Below the pieces are notes generated by a model. The model did not search any database and had not been told where the DNA came from. It saw nothing but the letters and a program-made list of their open reading frames with translations. Positions 1-9,420 of a stretch of DNA of 64,000 bases are shown here, piece by piece. Made by a program: the position numbers and the translations under genes. The stretch is from Mesoplasma sp. JKS002658 (lineage in GTDB: Bacteria > Bacillota_I > Bacilli_A > Mycoplasmatales > Mycoplasmataceae): positions 62,001 to 126,000 of the forward strand of contig NZ_JAKNSW010000002.1 in NCBI RefSeq assembly GCF_023566355.1, given 5' to 3'. Position 1 is the first letter of the stretch. The number at the start of each line of letters is the position of its first letter.

Positions 1-19
1 TTACAATTAAAATTATCAT
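1..19 (-). CDS. Possible 5' end of a gene running off the left edge
   Basis: On the reverse strand an ATG at position 19 opens a frame (M I I L I V) that leaves the window. An AAGGA-like ribosome binding site lies about 8 nt upstream of it. Only six codons are visible, so no function can be given, and the start itself is a weak inference. Confidence 0.3.
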
Positions 20-80
20 ATTATTCATCCTTATCATTTATTGTTTACAACAACAATAGTAATAATAATAATAATAATCA

Positions 81-97
81 GTGTCAATGTTTGACAC
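81..97. promoter_or_regulatory. 17-bp palindrome, possible operator
   Basis: GTGTCAA-TGT-TTGACAC is a perfect 7-bp inverted repeat with a 3-nt centre. It lies directly after an AAT trinucleotide run (about 58-78) in the gap between the reverse-strand gene at the left edge and the broken Panacea gene. A compact dyad in a divergent intergenic region is what a repressor operator looks like; the regulator is unknown. Confidence 0.35.
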
Positions 98-217
98 AAA
101 ATTGAGCAAGTTTTGATAGGTATAATTCATTCAGATAATTTAAGAAGATTAGATTGTTGTTTTATGTTTTTTATTTCGGAATGAAGTATTATCTAAGTAA
201 GAAAAGTGGGCGATATT

Positions 218-367
218 ATGAATTTTAAAAAAGATGACAAAGTTTTAAAGTTAGTGAAGTATATTGGCAAAAATTATGATGTACAAAGTCAGGTGAAGAT
301 GCAAAAAATCTTGTATTTTTTGAATATAGATTTTTACAGAAAATATAATCGGTTCTTGGAAATATAA
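218..367 (+). pseudogene. N-terminal fragment of a Panacea (DUF4065/SocA-like) antitoxin
   Basis: Forty-nine codons from ATG 218 read like the start of a Panacea domain: a K-x-x-K-L-V-K-Y-I helix followed by VKMQKILYFLNIDFYRKYN. This parallels IKVQKVLYFLDWDY in the intact gene at 25487. An intact family member is about 135 aa, so roughly two thirds is missing. The frame stops at the exact point where an inverted hsdR fragment begins. Panacea proteins are hyperpromiscuous antitoxins; this copy is almost certainly dead. The stretch 452-556 after the junction encodes a further short Lys-rich frame that I cannot assign. Confidence 0.7.
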
Positions 368-369
368 AT

Positions 370-450
370 TTCATCATTACCAATAATTTCCATAAATGCT
401 TGTAATTCTGGTGGTTCTTGATTTCACTGGTCATAATCAAGACGCGGATT
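370..450 (-). pseudogene. Inverted fragment of hsdR
   Basis: The reverse complement of this stretch matches the hsdR segment at 3510-3589 with only about four differences in 80 nt (encoding the RLDYDQWSQEPPELQAF region). It has no start or reading frame of its own and sits between the two broken parts of the Panacea remnant. It is a relic of a rearrangement that copied or moved a piece of hsdR in the opposite direction. Confidence 0.85.
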
Positions 451-570
451 TTAAAACAAAAAATAGAAGAAGCCTATCAAATTAAAATTGATAAAGATAA
501 AAATCCTGACAATAGTGTGCTATACAGAAGTAGAAATTCTGAGTGCAGATTTTAATTAAGAAAATATATT

Positions 571-609
571 AAAAAATACCAAGTGTTTAAAAAAATGCTT
601 GGTATTTTT
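571..609. terminator. Rho-independent, probably bidirectional terminator
   Basis: AAAAAATACCAAG and CTTGGTATTTTT form a 12-bp stem around a 14-nt loop, with A-run and T-run on the two sides, so it can work in both directions. It separates the degenerate Panacea region from the hsdR promoter. Confidence 0.7.
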
Positions 610-677
610 CGTTAGTATAAATCCAAATTTTATTTTTCCCTATCAGACAGAAAATAAGTTATGTAGTAAAATAAGAA

Positions 678-726
678 TATGATATTTAATCATTAAGATG
701 ATTTAAATCATTGCTTAATAGGGGAG
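678..726 (+). promoter_or_regulatory. hsdR promoter -10 and ribosome binding site
   Basis: TATGAT at 678-683 is a good -10 element, with no convincing -35. AGGGGAGA at 719-726 is the ribosome binding site 7 nt ahead of the hsdR start. Confidence 0.45.
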
Positions 727-733
727 ACTTAAT

Positions 734-3700
734 ATGATTCAGGAAAGGAATTTAGAGGAAAATTTTGCCTCTAAATTAGAAGAGAGTGGTTGAATAAAAT
801 TAGATGACATTAGCCGAGATAATGGCAAGTTAACTAGTGTAGTTGATACCAAACTTTTAAAGAAGAAAATTATTCAAATAAATGATATTTCTGAAAAACT
901 GGCAGACAAAGCACTTTTAGAGATTCGTAAACAAAATGCTTCTTCATACCAAGAATTGGCTTTTTTGGGGTGACAATTATTAACAAATGGAGTTAAGGTT
1001 ATTGACGATGAAAGTAATAATCTTACCAAAACTATTCGCTTAATTTCTCCTTATTCTGCTCAGAACACTTATCATTATGTCCGTCAATTTAAAATTGAAA
1101 GTCTTAATAATAACGAAAAACGAATTCCTGACATTGTTTTATTTGTTAACGGATTACCTGTAGTAGTGATCGAACTAAAGAGCACTTTAGCAGAAGAAAA
1201 ACTTGATGATGCTTTTAACCAAAACCAATCACTAAAAACTTTTGCTCCCGAATTGTGAAAGTTTAATATTTTAAACATTGTTGCTAGTGATACAACGCTG
1301 TGTTATGGATCAATTAGTTCTAGTTATAAACGCATGGCTAAAATTAAAGGTTATAAAACCAGAGAGAGTCAAGAAGGGATTGATTATCTTCTCCATCCGA
1401 ATAATCTTTTTAGTTTTATTGAACTTTATTCTTACTATTCTCAAGAACAAAACGAACAAATTAAATATATTGCTGCTCCTCATCAAATTGAAGCAGTGAA
1501 AAAAACAATGCAACATTTGGATGCTAATGCTAGTGATCCTGTTAAAGGTGGAGTGATTTGGCACACTCAGGGTTCTGGTAAGTCAGTGACCATGGTTTTT
1601 TTAACTAGAGCAATTTTAAACACTTATAAAAAAGCAACCATCCTGTTAGTAACTGATCGAACTGAACTTGATGACCAACTTTATACCCGCTTTGCAAAAG
1701 CAGCTAATTACTTGAATAATACCCCGGTGCAAATTCAATCTCGTCAAGATTTAATTAATCAACTTGATCAGAAGAAAAACTTTGGGATTTATTTCACAAC
1801 GATTCAAAAATTTGGTGATCAAGTCCAGGGTGGTTTATCACAACGTGATGATATTTTTGTGTTGGTTGATGAAGCTCACCGCACCCAAAACAACTTAAGT
1901 TTTGACTGACAAGTGAACAAAGAAACCAGAGAATTAATTGAAAAATTTGGTTATGCTACTTATATGCGCAATGCTTTTCCCAACGCTCATTTTGTCGCTT
2001 TTACAGGAACACCATTAATGGGGGTAGAAAAGCAAACAACTAAAATTTTTGGTGATTATAACCATAAGTATTTAATGACTGATTCGATTGAAGACGGAAC
2101 AACAGTCAAAATCAATTACGAGTTAAGAAAAATCAATTATGAGTTTGATCAAGAATATTTACAAAAAATGGATGAGTTACAAAACGCTTATGTTGAAGAA
2201 CTTAATAAAAATGATTTAGCTTCCCAAGTAAAGGTGGATGAACTTTTACGTTCAATTAAAATTAAAGAAGTTTTAGAAAATCCCGAAATTATTAAGGCAA
2301 AGTCTCGGGATTTACTTGAGCATTATAAAAAACGTTTTCAAGTTTTACACGGAAAAGCAATGATTGTCGCAGGAACGAGAAAAGCAGCCTTTGAATACTA
2401 TCAACAGTTAAAAGCTTTAACTGCTCAGGATGATGAATTAAAGCAAATCACTCATCTTGACTGAAGTGACCAAGAAATCATTTTGGTGATGACTACGAGT
2501 AATAAAGATAACCAAGCAATGAATGAAGCAATTGTTAAAGGTGAAAAAGAACATGAGGTTGCTGAAGAGTTTAAAAAACCTGATTCTAAACATAAAATTG
2601 CGATTGTGGTCGATAAGTGGTTAACTGGTTTTGACGTACCAGATTTAGACACGATGTATCTTGATAAAATAATTAAGTGACATAATTTAATGCAAGCAAT
2701 TGCTCGCGTTAACCGGACTTATGAAAATTCAAAGTATCAAGAAGTAAAAGAAAATGGTCTAATTGTAGATTATATTGGGATTTGAAGAAAACTTCGTGAC
2801 GCCTTATTACAATATACAAAAAGAGAAAATGATCCCAATGATTTCTCCATTGAAGATGTGGAAAATGCTCATGATTCTCTAGTTCAACAACTAAAAATCA
2901 TTGAAGAAAATTACATCCCTGATTTATTCGCTTCTTATCAATCAGATTTAAAAAATAATGCTCAAGTAGCTTATCGTTTTATTATGAATGCTTGAGAACA
3001 AATTAGTAATTTAGCAATTGAAGATCGTAATCGTTTCTTGATGATGGCAAATTCAGTAAAGAAGTTTACTAAAGTTGCTTATTCGGTTTTAAGTGATGAT
3101 GAAATCTGGGCTTCAAGGGTGGTTGGTGAAGTTTATGCTTTACAGAATTCTAGCACTAGATTTGATGATGCGCGGTTATATGCCACAATTGAACAAATGA
3201 AAACTTTAACCAAACAAGCAATCTTAGTTAATGACAAACAAATTATTGTTGAAGAAGCACAAATTAATCGGGATTTGAGTGAGGTTGCAATCTTAATGCA
3301 ACAAGAAGCAAATGAATTAGCACCAACCAACCCTAAAATAGCAGTAAAGATTATTACCATGGCGATTAAAACCATTATTGATAAGGTTTCCACGATGCGA
3401 CCAATTTTTGCTGAGAAGGCTTCTGAGCGTTTACAAACAATTGTTTTGGAATTTGATAAAACTATTGATGCGGCAAACTTATTAGAAGAACTAAACCGTT
3501 TGTTTAAAGATCTGCGTCTTGATTATGACCAGTGAAGTCAAGAACCACCAGAATTACAAGCATTTATGGAAATTATTGGTGATGATGAATATTTTCAAGA
3601 AGCGAAGAATTCACCAATTGTTGAAGAAATTTCCACAAAATTAGTTAACTTAATTAAGCAACAAGGGATTGTTCAATACGACACTAATCCGCGGGTGCGA

Positions 3701-3847
3701 ACTTTAATTTTAAGAGAAATTAAGAAACTCTTATTGACAGATTATAACTATCCTCCAGAAAGATTAGGGGGAACTTCAAAGATTTTAATTGATTCAATTG
3801 ATAAACAAATTAAGTTGAATCCGCACTACTTTGAAGAAAGTATTTAG
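734..3847 (+). CDS. hsdR: Type I restriction endonuclease subunit R
   Basis: This 1037-aa protein is the ATP-dependent translocase and nuclease subunit of a type I restriction enzyme. The N-terminal nuclease has a PD-(D/E)xK pattern, with D133 in PDIVLF and E147-L-K149. The SF2 motor follows, with Walker A HTQGSGKS at 277-284 and the DEAH box VDEAHRTQ at about 378-385, then TGTPLMG and the SF2 C-terminal lobe (VDKWLTGFDVPDLDT). Length is normal for the family. The frame is uninterrupted once UGA is read as Trp. HsdM follows 15 nt downstream. A piece of its 3' region is present, inverted, at 370-450. Confidence 0.97.
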
Positions 3848-3862
3848 AAAGAGGCAAACAAT

Positions 3863-5389
3863 ATGGCACAAAATATTGAAGACATTGAAACCAAACTTTG
3901 AACTGCTGCTGATGAATTAAGAGGTAACCAGTCAGCTGAAGAATATATGCATATTATCTTAGGGGTAATTTCTTTGAAATATATTTCCGACCGGTTTAAA
4001 GTTGCCAAAGAAAAACTAAAAGAAACTGGCGAAACTTTAGCTGATTATCCCCCAAGAGATTTTTATTTAACTTTTGAAGCTTTTGTGGTTGTTGAAGAGG
4101 CGAGTTGGGATTATATTATGCAGTTTGCCAACACCAACGAAATCGGGATGAAATTAGATCACGCTTTCTTGTTATTAGAAGAAAAGAACCTTGATTTAGC
4201 AGGTTTATTTAACAAAAACTACAACAGTGAAGGGTTAGACCAAATAAAGCTTGGAAACGTAGTTAAAGTCTTTTCTGATGAAGATTTCACTCAAAAAGGA
4301 AGCGAAGATTTGGTAGGAAGAATTTATGAATTCTTTTTAGGAAAGTTTTTCAAAGACCGGGGACAAAAGGGTGGTGAGTTCTATACTCCCGAATCAATTG
4401 TAAAGTTAATGGTTAATCTTTTAAAACCGACAGGAACGATTTATGATCCTGCTTGTGGTACGGGAGGAATTTTAGTTCAAGCTAAACATTATATTGAAAA
4501 ACATGGTAGAAAGATTACTGATATCTTTGTTTATGGTCAAGAATATAATTCGGTTACTTGAAAGTTAGCAAAGTTGAACTTGGTATTGAATAGTTTCCCT
4601 TTAGAAGATGTTAAGCATCATCCAGTATTGGGAACCCGAGCAGCTGATTCGTTTGCTGCGGACCAACATAAAGGTTTGAAATTTGATTTTGCGATGGCCA
4701 ATCCCCCATTTAATATGAAAAAATGAGGGCAAGACAAGTTGTTAGATGATCCTAGGTGAGAATGAGGTCTTCCTCCAGCAAACAATGCGAACTACGCGTG
4801 GTTATCAATGATTGTTTCTAAGTTAAATCAACACGGAAAAGCCGCAGTTGTGCTTGCAAACGGTTCTTTATCTTCTTCACAAAATAATGAGTTAGAGATT
4901 CGAAAGAATTTTGTTAAGAATAATAAGGTTGATGCAATCATTGAGTTACCAGATAAGTTGTTTTATACCACGGGAATTCCTGCTTCAATTTGATTCTTTA
5001 ACAACGATAAGAAAACTGACAAGATTTTAATGATTTCTCCCAATGCTGTTAAAGGAAGAATGCGTAGTAAGAAACTTCGTGAACTAACAAATGAAGATAT
5101 CAAAGGAATTGTTGAACTCTTTGATCGTCATGAAAATGGCGAAGATATCAACAAAGAGGGAATTGCTAAGTCAGTTACTCAAAATGATTTAGCAGCAAAT
5201 GATTATTCTTTTGTCCCGGGAAGATATGTTGGTAGTGTTGAAGAAAAAGTTGATAAAGAGGCAATCAAGTCCGAAATTAAAACTTTGGCTAGTGAATTAA
5301 ATCAGTTATTAGAAGAATTTGATGAATTGGTACCTGACATAAAAAAAGCAATTGACCAAGCAATCGCTTATAACGATGATGAAGAGTAA
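3863..5389 (+). CDS. hsdM: Type I restriction-modification DNA methyltransferase subunit M
   Basis: At 508 aa this is a standard HsdM, an N6-adenine methyltransferase that works with HsdS to modify the recognition site and with HsdR to cut. The helical N-terminal domain is followed by the AdoMet-binding motif DPACGTGG (from D195) and the catalytic NPPF motif (280-283), the latter in MANPPFNMKKWGQ. The C-terminal part carries the usual IIELPDKLFYTTGIPAS segment. It is co-transcribed with hsdR. No hsdS follows on this strand before a terminator; the two hsdS genes lie beyond a convergent gene. Confidence 0.97.
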
Positions 5390-5400
5390 GCGGTAGTTTC

Positions 5401-5428
5401 AAACTCCTTAAGTAAAGAAGTTTTTTTA
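5401..5428 (+). terminator. hsdRM terminator
   Basis: AAACT-C-CTT and AAG-A-AGTTT form a stem with one mismatch and a short loop, followed by TTTTTTATT. It begins 12 nt after the hsdM stop and overlaps the stop codon of the convergent gene at 5426. Confidence 0.65.
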
Positions 5429-6049
5429 TTCTTTTACTCCTAATTGAACCATTTCACTTCATAGTTTTTGATTATTTTTTGGAGTTCAGATTCCAGCTTG
5501 ATAATTAAAAATTGAGAAAGTTAACAAAGGATAAGGAAAATTCATTTCTACTAACTTTGAAATACATTTGAAGTAATCGTTCTTCAAAGGAAGAATAACT
5601 TCACAAACCTTTTGTTTTCATGGTTGTTTATACTGAACTCCACTATAAATATCATTTAATTCAGGAACAATGAAATTATAAATTCCTCCAACCCCAACAA
5701 CAGGATTCACTAAACTACCATCAGGCATTATTTGTGGTTTTGGTTGGGGATATTCCACAATTTTAATATGCAAAACCAGGTGTTCTAACAAATTACAATA
5801 AACCAATCGTTCGGATTTTTGTCATTCAAATGGCGAAAGTTGGGCAAATTCTTTAGTTGATAGCATAATTCCTTTATCTTCATCAATATGATGAATGTAC
5901 AATCCTTCATTACCGCGACCAATCTTTTGAGTTTTACTGGTATAACTTTCATTAGTAAAGTAATTTTTAGGCACTAATCCATACTTTTTGTGAAGGTGTT
6001 TTCAACATTGTTCATAATCTCAACTTAACATTTGTTCGATTTCAGTCAT
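5426..6049 (-). CDS. HNH-like nuclease domain protein
   Basis: A 207-aa protein at the end of the reverse-strand recombinase-hsdS operon, 12 nt after hsdS. It shows an HNH-like layout: YIHHIDE with H53, H54 and E57, then LVYCN with N86, then H90 and H94 (N-x3-H-x3-H). The same pattern, with the same number of residues between H54 and N86, occurs at the N-terminus of the SNF2-type helicase at 15801 (H72 to N104). Flanking residues (YFT, SK, FEWQ/WEYQ, LVY) also match. I infer a beta-beta-alpha metal nuclease; the biological role is not known. It contains four UGA Trp codons, so it is invisible under the standard code. Confidence 0.7.
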
Positions 6050-6061
6050 TTTTTTATCCTT

Positions 6062-7045
6062 TTATCTAATTAATAAATTAACACAAAGTTGATAAAGTTT
6101 GGTTTTCTTAGCTTCAATTTCTTCAATTAGCAAGAGTAGTTTAAATAAAGTGTTGGTAATGTTTTTTCACTCAGAATTAAGTTTGAAGTAAAGCATTTCT
6201 TTTTTTGCTTTAGAAGCATGCTTAATTGTTGAACCAGTTGCATTCATTTCAATGATCTTTTTATTAGTGTTATTAAGAACGTTCAATAATATTTCCACCT
6301 TTGTTAAATAATCGGATTTCAAATTGTATAAATAACCATTAAAGCCTTCAATAAACCAATCAACTAAACCAACAGTAGCATCTAAAGAAAGTAAAATATC
6401 CCCTTTAAAGGTGTTCGGTTGATCTTTGACAAATTTACTAGAAATTCTGGTATTCAAAGTTCTTATATCAAGAAAAGGTGTTCCTGAGCTTTCAAATTCC
6501 TTTGGTCCGTTTTTACCTTTTTCAAAAGTAAGATGATTAATTAGTAGTTCATTGGTCTTTTCAATCTTATGGTTAGCAATCATTTTTAGTAATGAAATGA
6601 TTGCTTTTTTAGTGGTTTTTATCTTAGTTGAGATTGTTTCAAGAGGTTCAATAATGTCGATTATTTTTTGTTGCTCTTCTAGTGGAGGAAGGTTTATAAA
6701 ATATTGATTCCAAAAATTACTGGTTAGACGAGGTACAGCAGATCCTATACTAAAAATGGAAAAATCAATTGATGACATTAAATAATAGATGTATTTGGTT
6801 GTTGTATCATCTTTTGTTTTAAACGAAAATGCCGTGTTTTTTGTTGAATGTTTTTTGTTTGTAAAATATATGGACATAGTCCCAACCCTAGGCAAGATGA
6901 TAGAATTACTTTCAAAGGTTGGAATTTTTGTATAACCAACTATTCCCCCTGTTGCAAATATAGGGAAATCTGAATCATTCCCATTAGCGACAAAACTTTT
7001 AGAATACTTTAATTCTCCAATTTCTCCAAGTTTATAAATTGCCAT
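6062..7045 (-). CDS. hsdS: Type I restriction specificity subunit S (reverse-strand copy)
   Basis: A 327-aa HsdS. Target-recognition half 1 is about 1-120, with VGTMSIYFTNKK and IGSAVPRLTSNFWNQYFINLP. A conserved helical region, EEQQKIIDIIEPLETISTKI, follows at about 122-160. Half 2 (about 165-290) starts FEKGKNGPKEFESSGTPFLD, and a final helix, EEIEAKKTKLYQLCVNLL, closes the protein. HsdS sets the DNA target of the HsdM/HsdR complex. It starts ATGGCAATT, as the forward hsdS does, and shares with it a 29-nt exact repeat in opposite orientation. It follows the recombinase gene by 12 nt. Confidence 0.92.
6651..6679 (-). repeat. Inverted repeat arm A in hsdS (partner at 8218-8246)
   Basis: On the reverse strand this is a 29-nt sequence starting GAAGAGCAAC and ending CGACATTAT, identical base for base to 8218-8246 on the forward strand. 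Here it continues as ATTGAACCT, and that extension (6644-6663) matches 8333-8352. AATAAT-CGAC-ATTATT inside it is a small dyad, as expected of a tyrosine recombinase core. Confidence 0.85.
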
Positions 7046-7057
7046 TAAAAAACAAGG

Positions 7058-7780
7058 CTACATTGCCTTGTTATAGATTTTTCAGTTGTCTTCTAAGGAT
7101 AGGTTTAAATATCGAAAGGTTGTTTCAATTTTTTCGTGGCCTAACTGCAACATTACCATCTTAGGATTAGCACCATTTAACAATAAATGTGTTGCACTTG
7201 ATCTTCGAATTGAGTGGGGTGTAAACTGATCACCCAAAACCTCTTTAACTCACAATCTTAAAGTTTTTGTCGTGTAATCAAATGGTCTTAATTGCTTGGT
7301 TGTTTCTCAATTGTGAAAGACTTCTCTAATTTTGTTTCCTTTCCCCAAAATCCTAATGGTTTTCTTGTTTATTTCGATTATTTGATAAAGTTCTGAAGCT
7401 CTTATTCCTGTCTCAAATAAGAAGCGAATCAATAGTTTCTTTTCTGTCAATGAAACATTTTCCTCCTCTTTAACTTCGGTTTTTTTCATTAAATATTTCT
7501 TGGTAAATACCTCCATATATACCTTAGGTATTTTTGGTAATTTGATATTTTTAAAGGTATCAATTCGTTTATCTTTGCTTCACTTCATGTATGAACATAA
7601 GACATTGTAATGAGTTCAAACTGTATTTGGTGAATGATAATGTAACCTTAATTCCTTCTTTAAGCTTGCAATATTTCCATAGTATTGCTTATATTTTTTT
7701 AAAATATTTGTATAAGTAATAATTGTATTTTTCGAATAATTATTTCGTTTTAAATAATTTATAAATTCTTTTTCTTTCAT
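7058..7780 (-). CDS. Tyrosine recombinase, likely hsdS inversion enzyme
   Basis: A 240-aa integrase/XerC-type recombinase. A SAM-like N-terminal domain (about 1-95) is followed by the catalytic domain with the full set of motifs: arginine I in [10 protein letters not shown], the beta-hairpin lysine in [10 protein letters not shown]-x-x-R in [12 protein letters not shown], then [13 protein letters not shown] with the second histidine and the nucleophilic tyrosine. Its ribosome binding site is GAGGGGG. It is encoded between two oppositely oriented hsdS genes and leads the reverse-strand operon. No phage genes are near, so a dedicated specificity switch like HvsR of Mycoplasma pulmonis fits better than a prophage integrase. 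That role is an inference. Confidence 0.9.
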
Positions 7781-7851
7781 TTTCCCCCTCTTAAATACTA
7801 ATTAAAATGGCAATACGATAGAATAATAATTAGAAATTGGGAGGTTTAATA
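7781..7851. promoter_or_regulatory. Divergent promoter region between recombinase and forward hsdS
   Basis: The 71-bp gap must hold the promoters for both directions. TAGAAT at about 7820 could be a -10 for the forward hsdS, and TTGGGAGG at 7837-7844 is its ribosome binding site. An ATGGCAAT at 7807-7814 copies the first codons of both hsdS genes but stops after four codons, a possible scar of an earlier recombination. Confidence 0.4.
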
Positions 7852-8961
7852 ATGGCAATTATTGGTATACAAACAGGTAACTCGAATACAGAGGATGCCC
7901 AAGAAAAAGGTATCTATCCTTTATTTGATAGATCGCAAGTAATTAAAAGAAGTAACAAGTATCTTTTCGATGGTGAGTACGTAATCGTGGCTGGAGAAGG
8001 AAACTTTAAACCAAAGTATTACAATGGAAAATTTGATTTGCATCAAAGAGCATATTGTATAAAATCGACAGATACTACGAAATTAAGTAATAAATATTTG
8101 TATTATTTAATTTTGAAAAATTATCAAATTTTCAATAATTATTCCGTTGGTTCAACTGTGCCATCGTTAAGACTTTCTAGTTTTAATTGGATTAACAAAA
8201 TATCTTTTCCGGCTTTTGAAGAGCAACAAAAAATAATCGACATTATCGCACCAAAAGAAGAGTTATTTTTAAAATTTTCAAACACGATTAGAGTTGATAA
8301 TTTTGAACATACGAAAAATGATCTTAAAAATTTAATCGACATTATTGAACCTATTGAGAAATTGATAGATTCGATAAATTTTGCCAAAAAAAAGACTATT
8401 TCTTTGATTTCGAAAATGGGTGAGTTATCACTTTTGGCTTCAAAGAATATTGAATCAATTAAATTTGATAAACAAAAAGAAAAGTATATTGAATCAGGAA
8501 ATTATGTTTCAACTGGAAATATTGGTGATTTCAATAATCTTATTGAAAAGTTTGAACAATTATCATCAAATCCGACTAGAGCTAGACTTAAATTTAAAAA
8601 GGATACCCTTTACATTTCTAAATTAGATGGCGAAAAGAAAATTCTATATCTAAATAAAGATCGAGATTTAGTTCTTTCTAATGGTATGTGAGGAATTGAA
8701 GGAAATGAGGATAGTAAATATTCTTTATATGCTTTTCTACTATCAAATACTTTCTATGAAGAAAAGACACTCAAATCAACAGGAACTACGATGAGAGGAT
8801 TGAATGACAATACTCTAAAACAAATTATTAATTATTATTCGATTACAAAGAAACACAATTGATTAGTAAAAAAATATTTTGTCTACTTGTCTTTCTTAAC
8901 AGAATTATTAGAAGTATTTTATAAAATCAAAAATAAGTTCATTAAGTTTTTTGTTGTTTAG
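7852..8961 (+). CDS. hsdS: Type I restriction specificity subunit S (forward-strand copy)
   Basis: A 369-aa HsdS. Half 1 (about 1-118) ends VGSTVPSLRLSSFNWINKISFP. The conserved region begins EEQQKIIDIIAP but then repeats as NLIDIIEPIEKLIDSI about 38 residues later, so the linker is longer than in the reverse copy. Half 2 starts FDKQKEKYIESGNYVSTGNIGD and ends with the STGTTMRGLN element. The ATG at 7852 was chosen because GGGAGG lies 7 nt upstream; a TTG at 7837 falls inside that site. It has its own upstream promoter region. The two hsdS proteins differ fully in their recognition halves. Confidence 0.92.
8218..8246 (+). repeat. Inverted repeat arm B in hsdS (partner at 6651-6679)
   Basis: A 29-nt exact copy, in inverted orientation, of 6651-6679. 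Recombination between the two arms would invert about 1.6 kb, including the recombinase gene, and would swap the first recognition half of the two hsdS genes. Confidence 0.85.
8333..8352 (+). repeat. Third copy of the hsdS repeat core
   Basis: These 20 nt match 6644-6663 (inverted) and share the 13-nt core TAATCGACATTAT with arm B, 100 nt upstream in direct orientation. It encodes LIDIIEP of the duplicated linker. Confidence 0.7.
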
Positions 8962-9054
8962 AGAATTAAAATTTTTTGAGTAAATATTTAACTGTTATTT
9001 GATTAATTAAATATCTTAAATTAAGATTAAATAAAGAAATGATGAGGTTTTATG

Positions 9055-9372
9055 ATGAAAAAACAACAATATTATGATTTGATAGATGTTTTAAATAAAA
9101 TGAATTTAAATCTAGAAAAAATTAATCAGAAATTAGAAGATGATGTGGAACTAAAATCTAAATTAATTGAAAGTGTTGATAGTTTTACCTACTCCTTAAA
9201 AAATATTGAACAATTTGTTGAAATATTAGGAAAAACAAATGAACATATGTCTAATTTACATAAAATTAGTGATGGAATTAGTAAAGTTTACCTTCAAGAT
9301 GAGCAAAAGAATGAATTGTTAAAAGAAACATTAAATGAAATTAAATGAGCAAATAAACGATTACAAGAATAG
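9055..9372 (+). CDS. Small coiled-coil protein upstream of helicase-nuclease
   Basis: A 105-aa acidic, highly helical protein (LIDVLNKMNLNLEKINQKLEDD, then SYSLKNIEQFVEIL-type repeats with heptad spacing). I do not recognise a family. ATG 9055 is preferred over the adjacent ATG 9052 because GATGAGG ends 7 nt before it. The last residues are read through a UGA (KWANKRLQE). It lies 48 nt ahead of the large helicase-nuclease gene on the same strand, so it may be a partner or regulator of it. Confidence 0.7.
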
Positions 9373-9420
9373 TTAAAACTATTTGGAGAATTTATTTTAG
9401 ATTAGGGAGGTTATTTTGTT

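Noticed and set aside
58-78. AAT trinucleotide repeat as a phase-variation tract
   Set aside because: Only about six units, and not placed clearly between promoter elements of a recognised gene; A+T-rich background makes it likely by chance.
225-440. Reverse-strand 71-codon frame
   Set aside because: It overlaps the Panacea remnant on the other strand and runs across the hsdR fragment in the wrong frame; no ribosome binding site.
7058-7780. Prophage or integrative element marked by the tyrosine recombinase
   Set aside because: No phage structural genes, tRNA attachment site or direct repeats at element ends; position between inverted hsdS genes favours an inversion enzyme.
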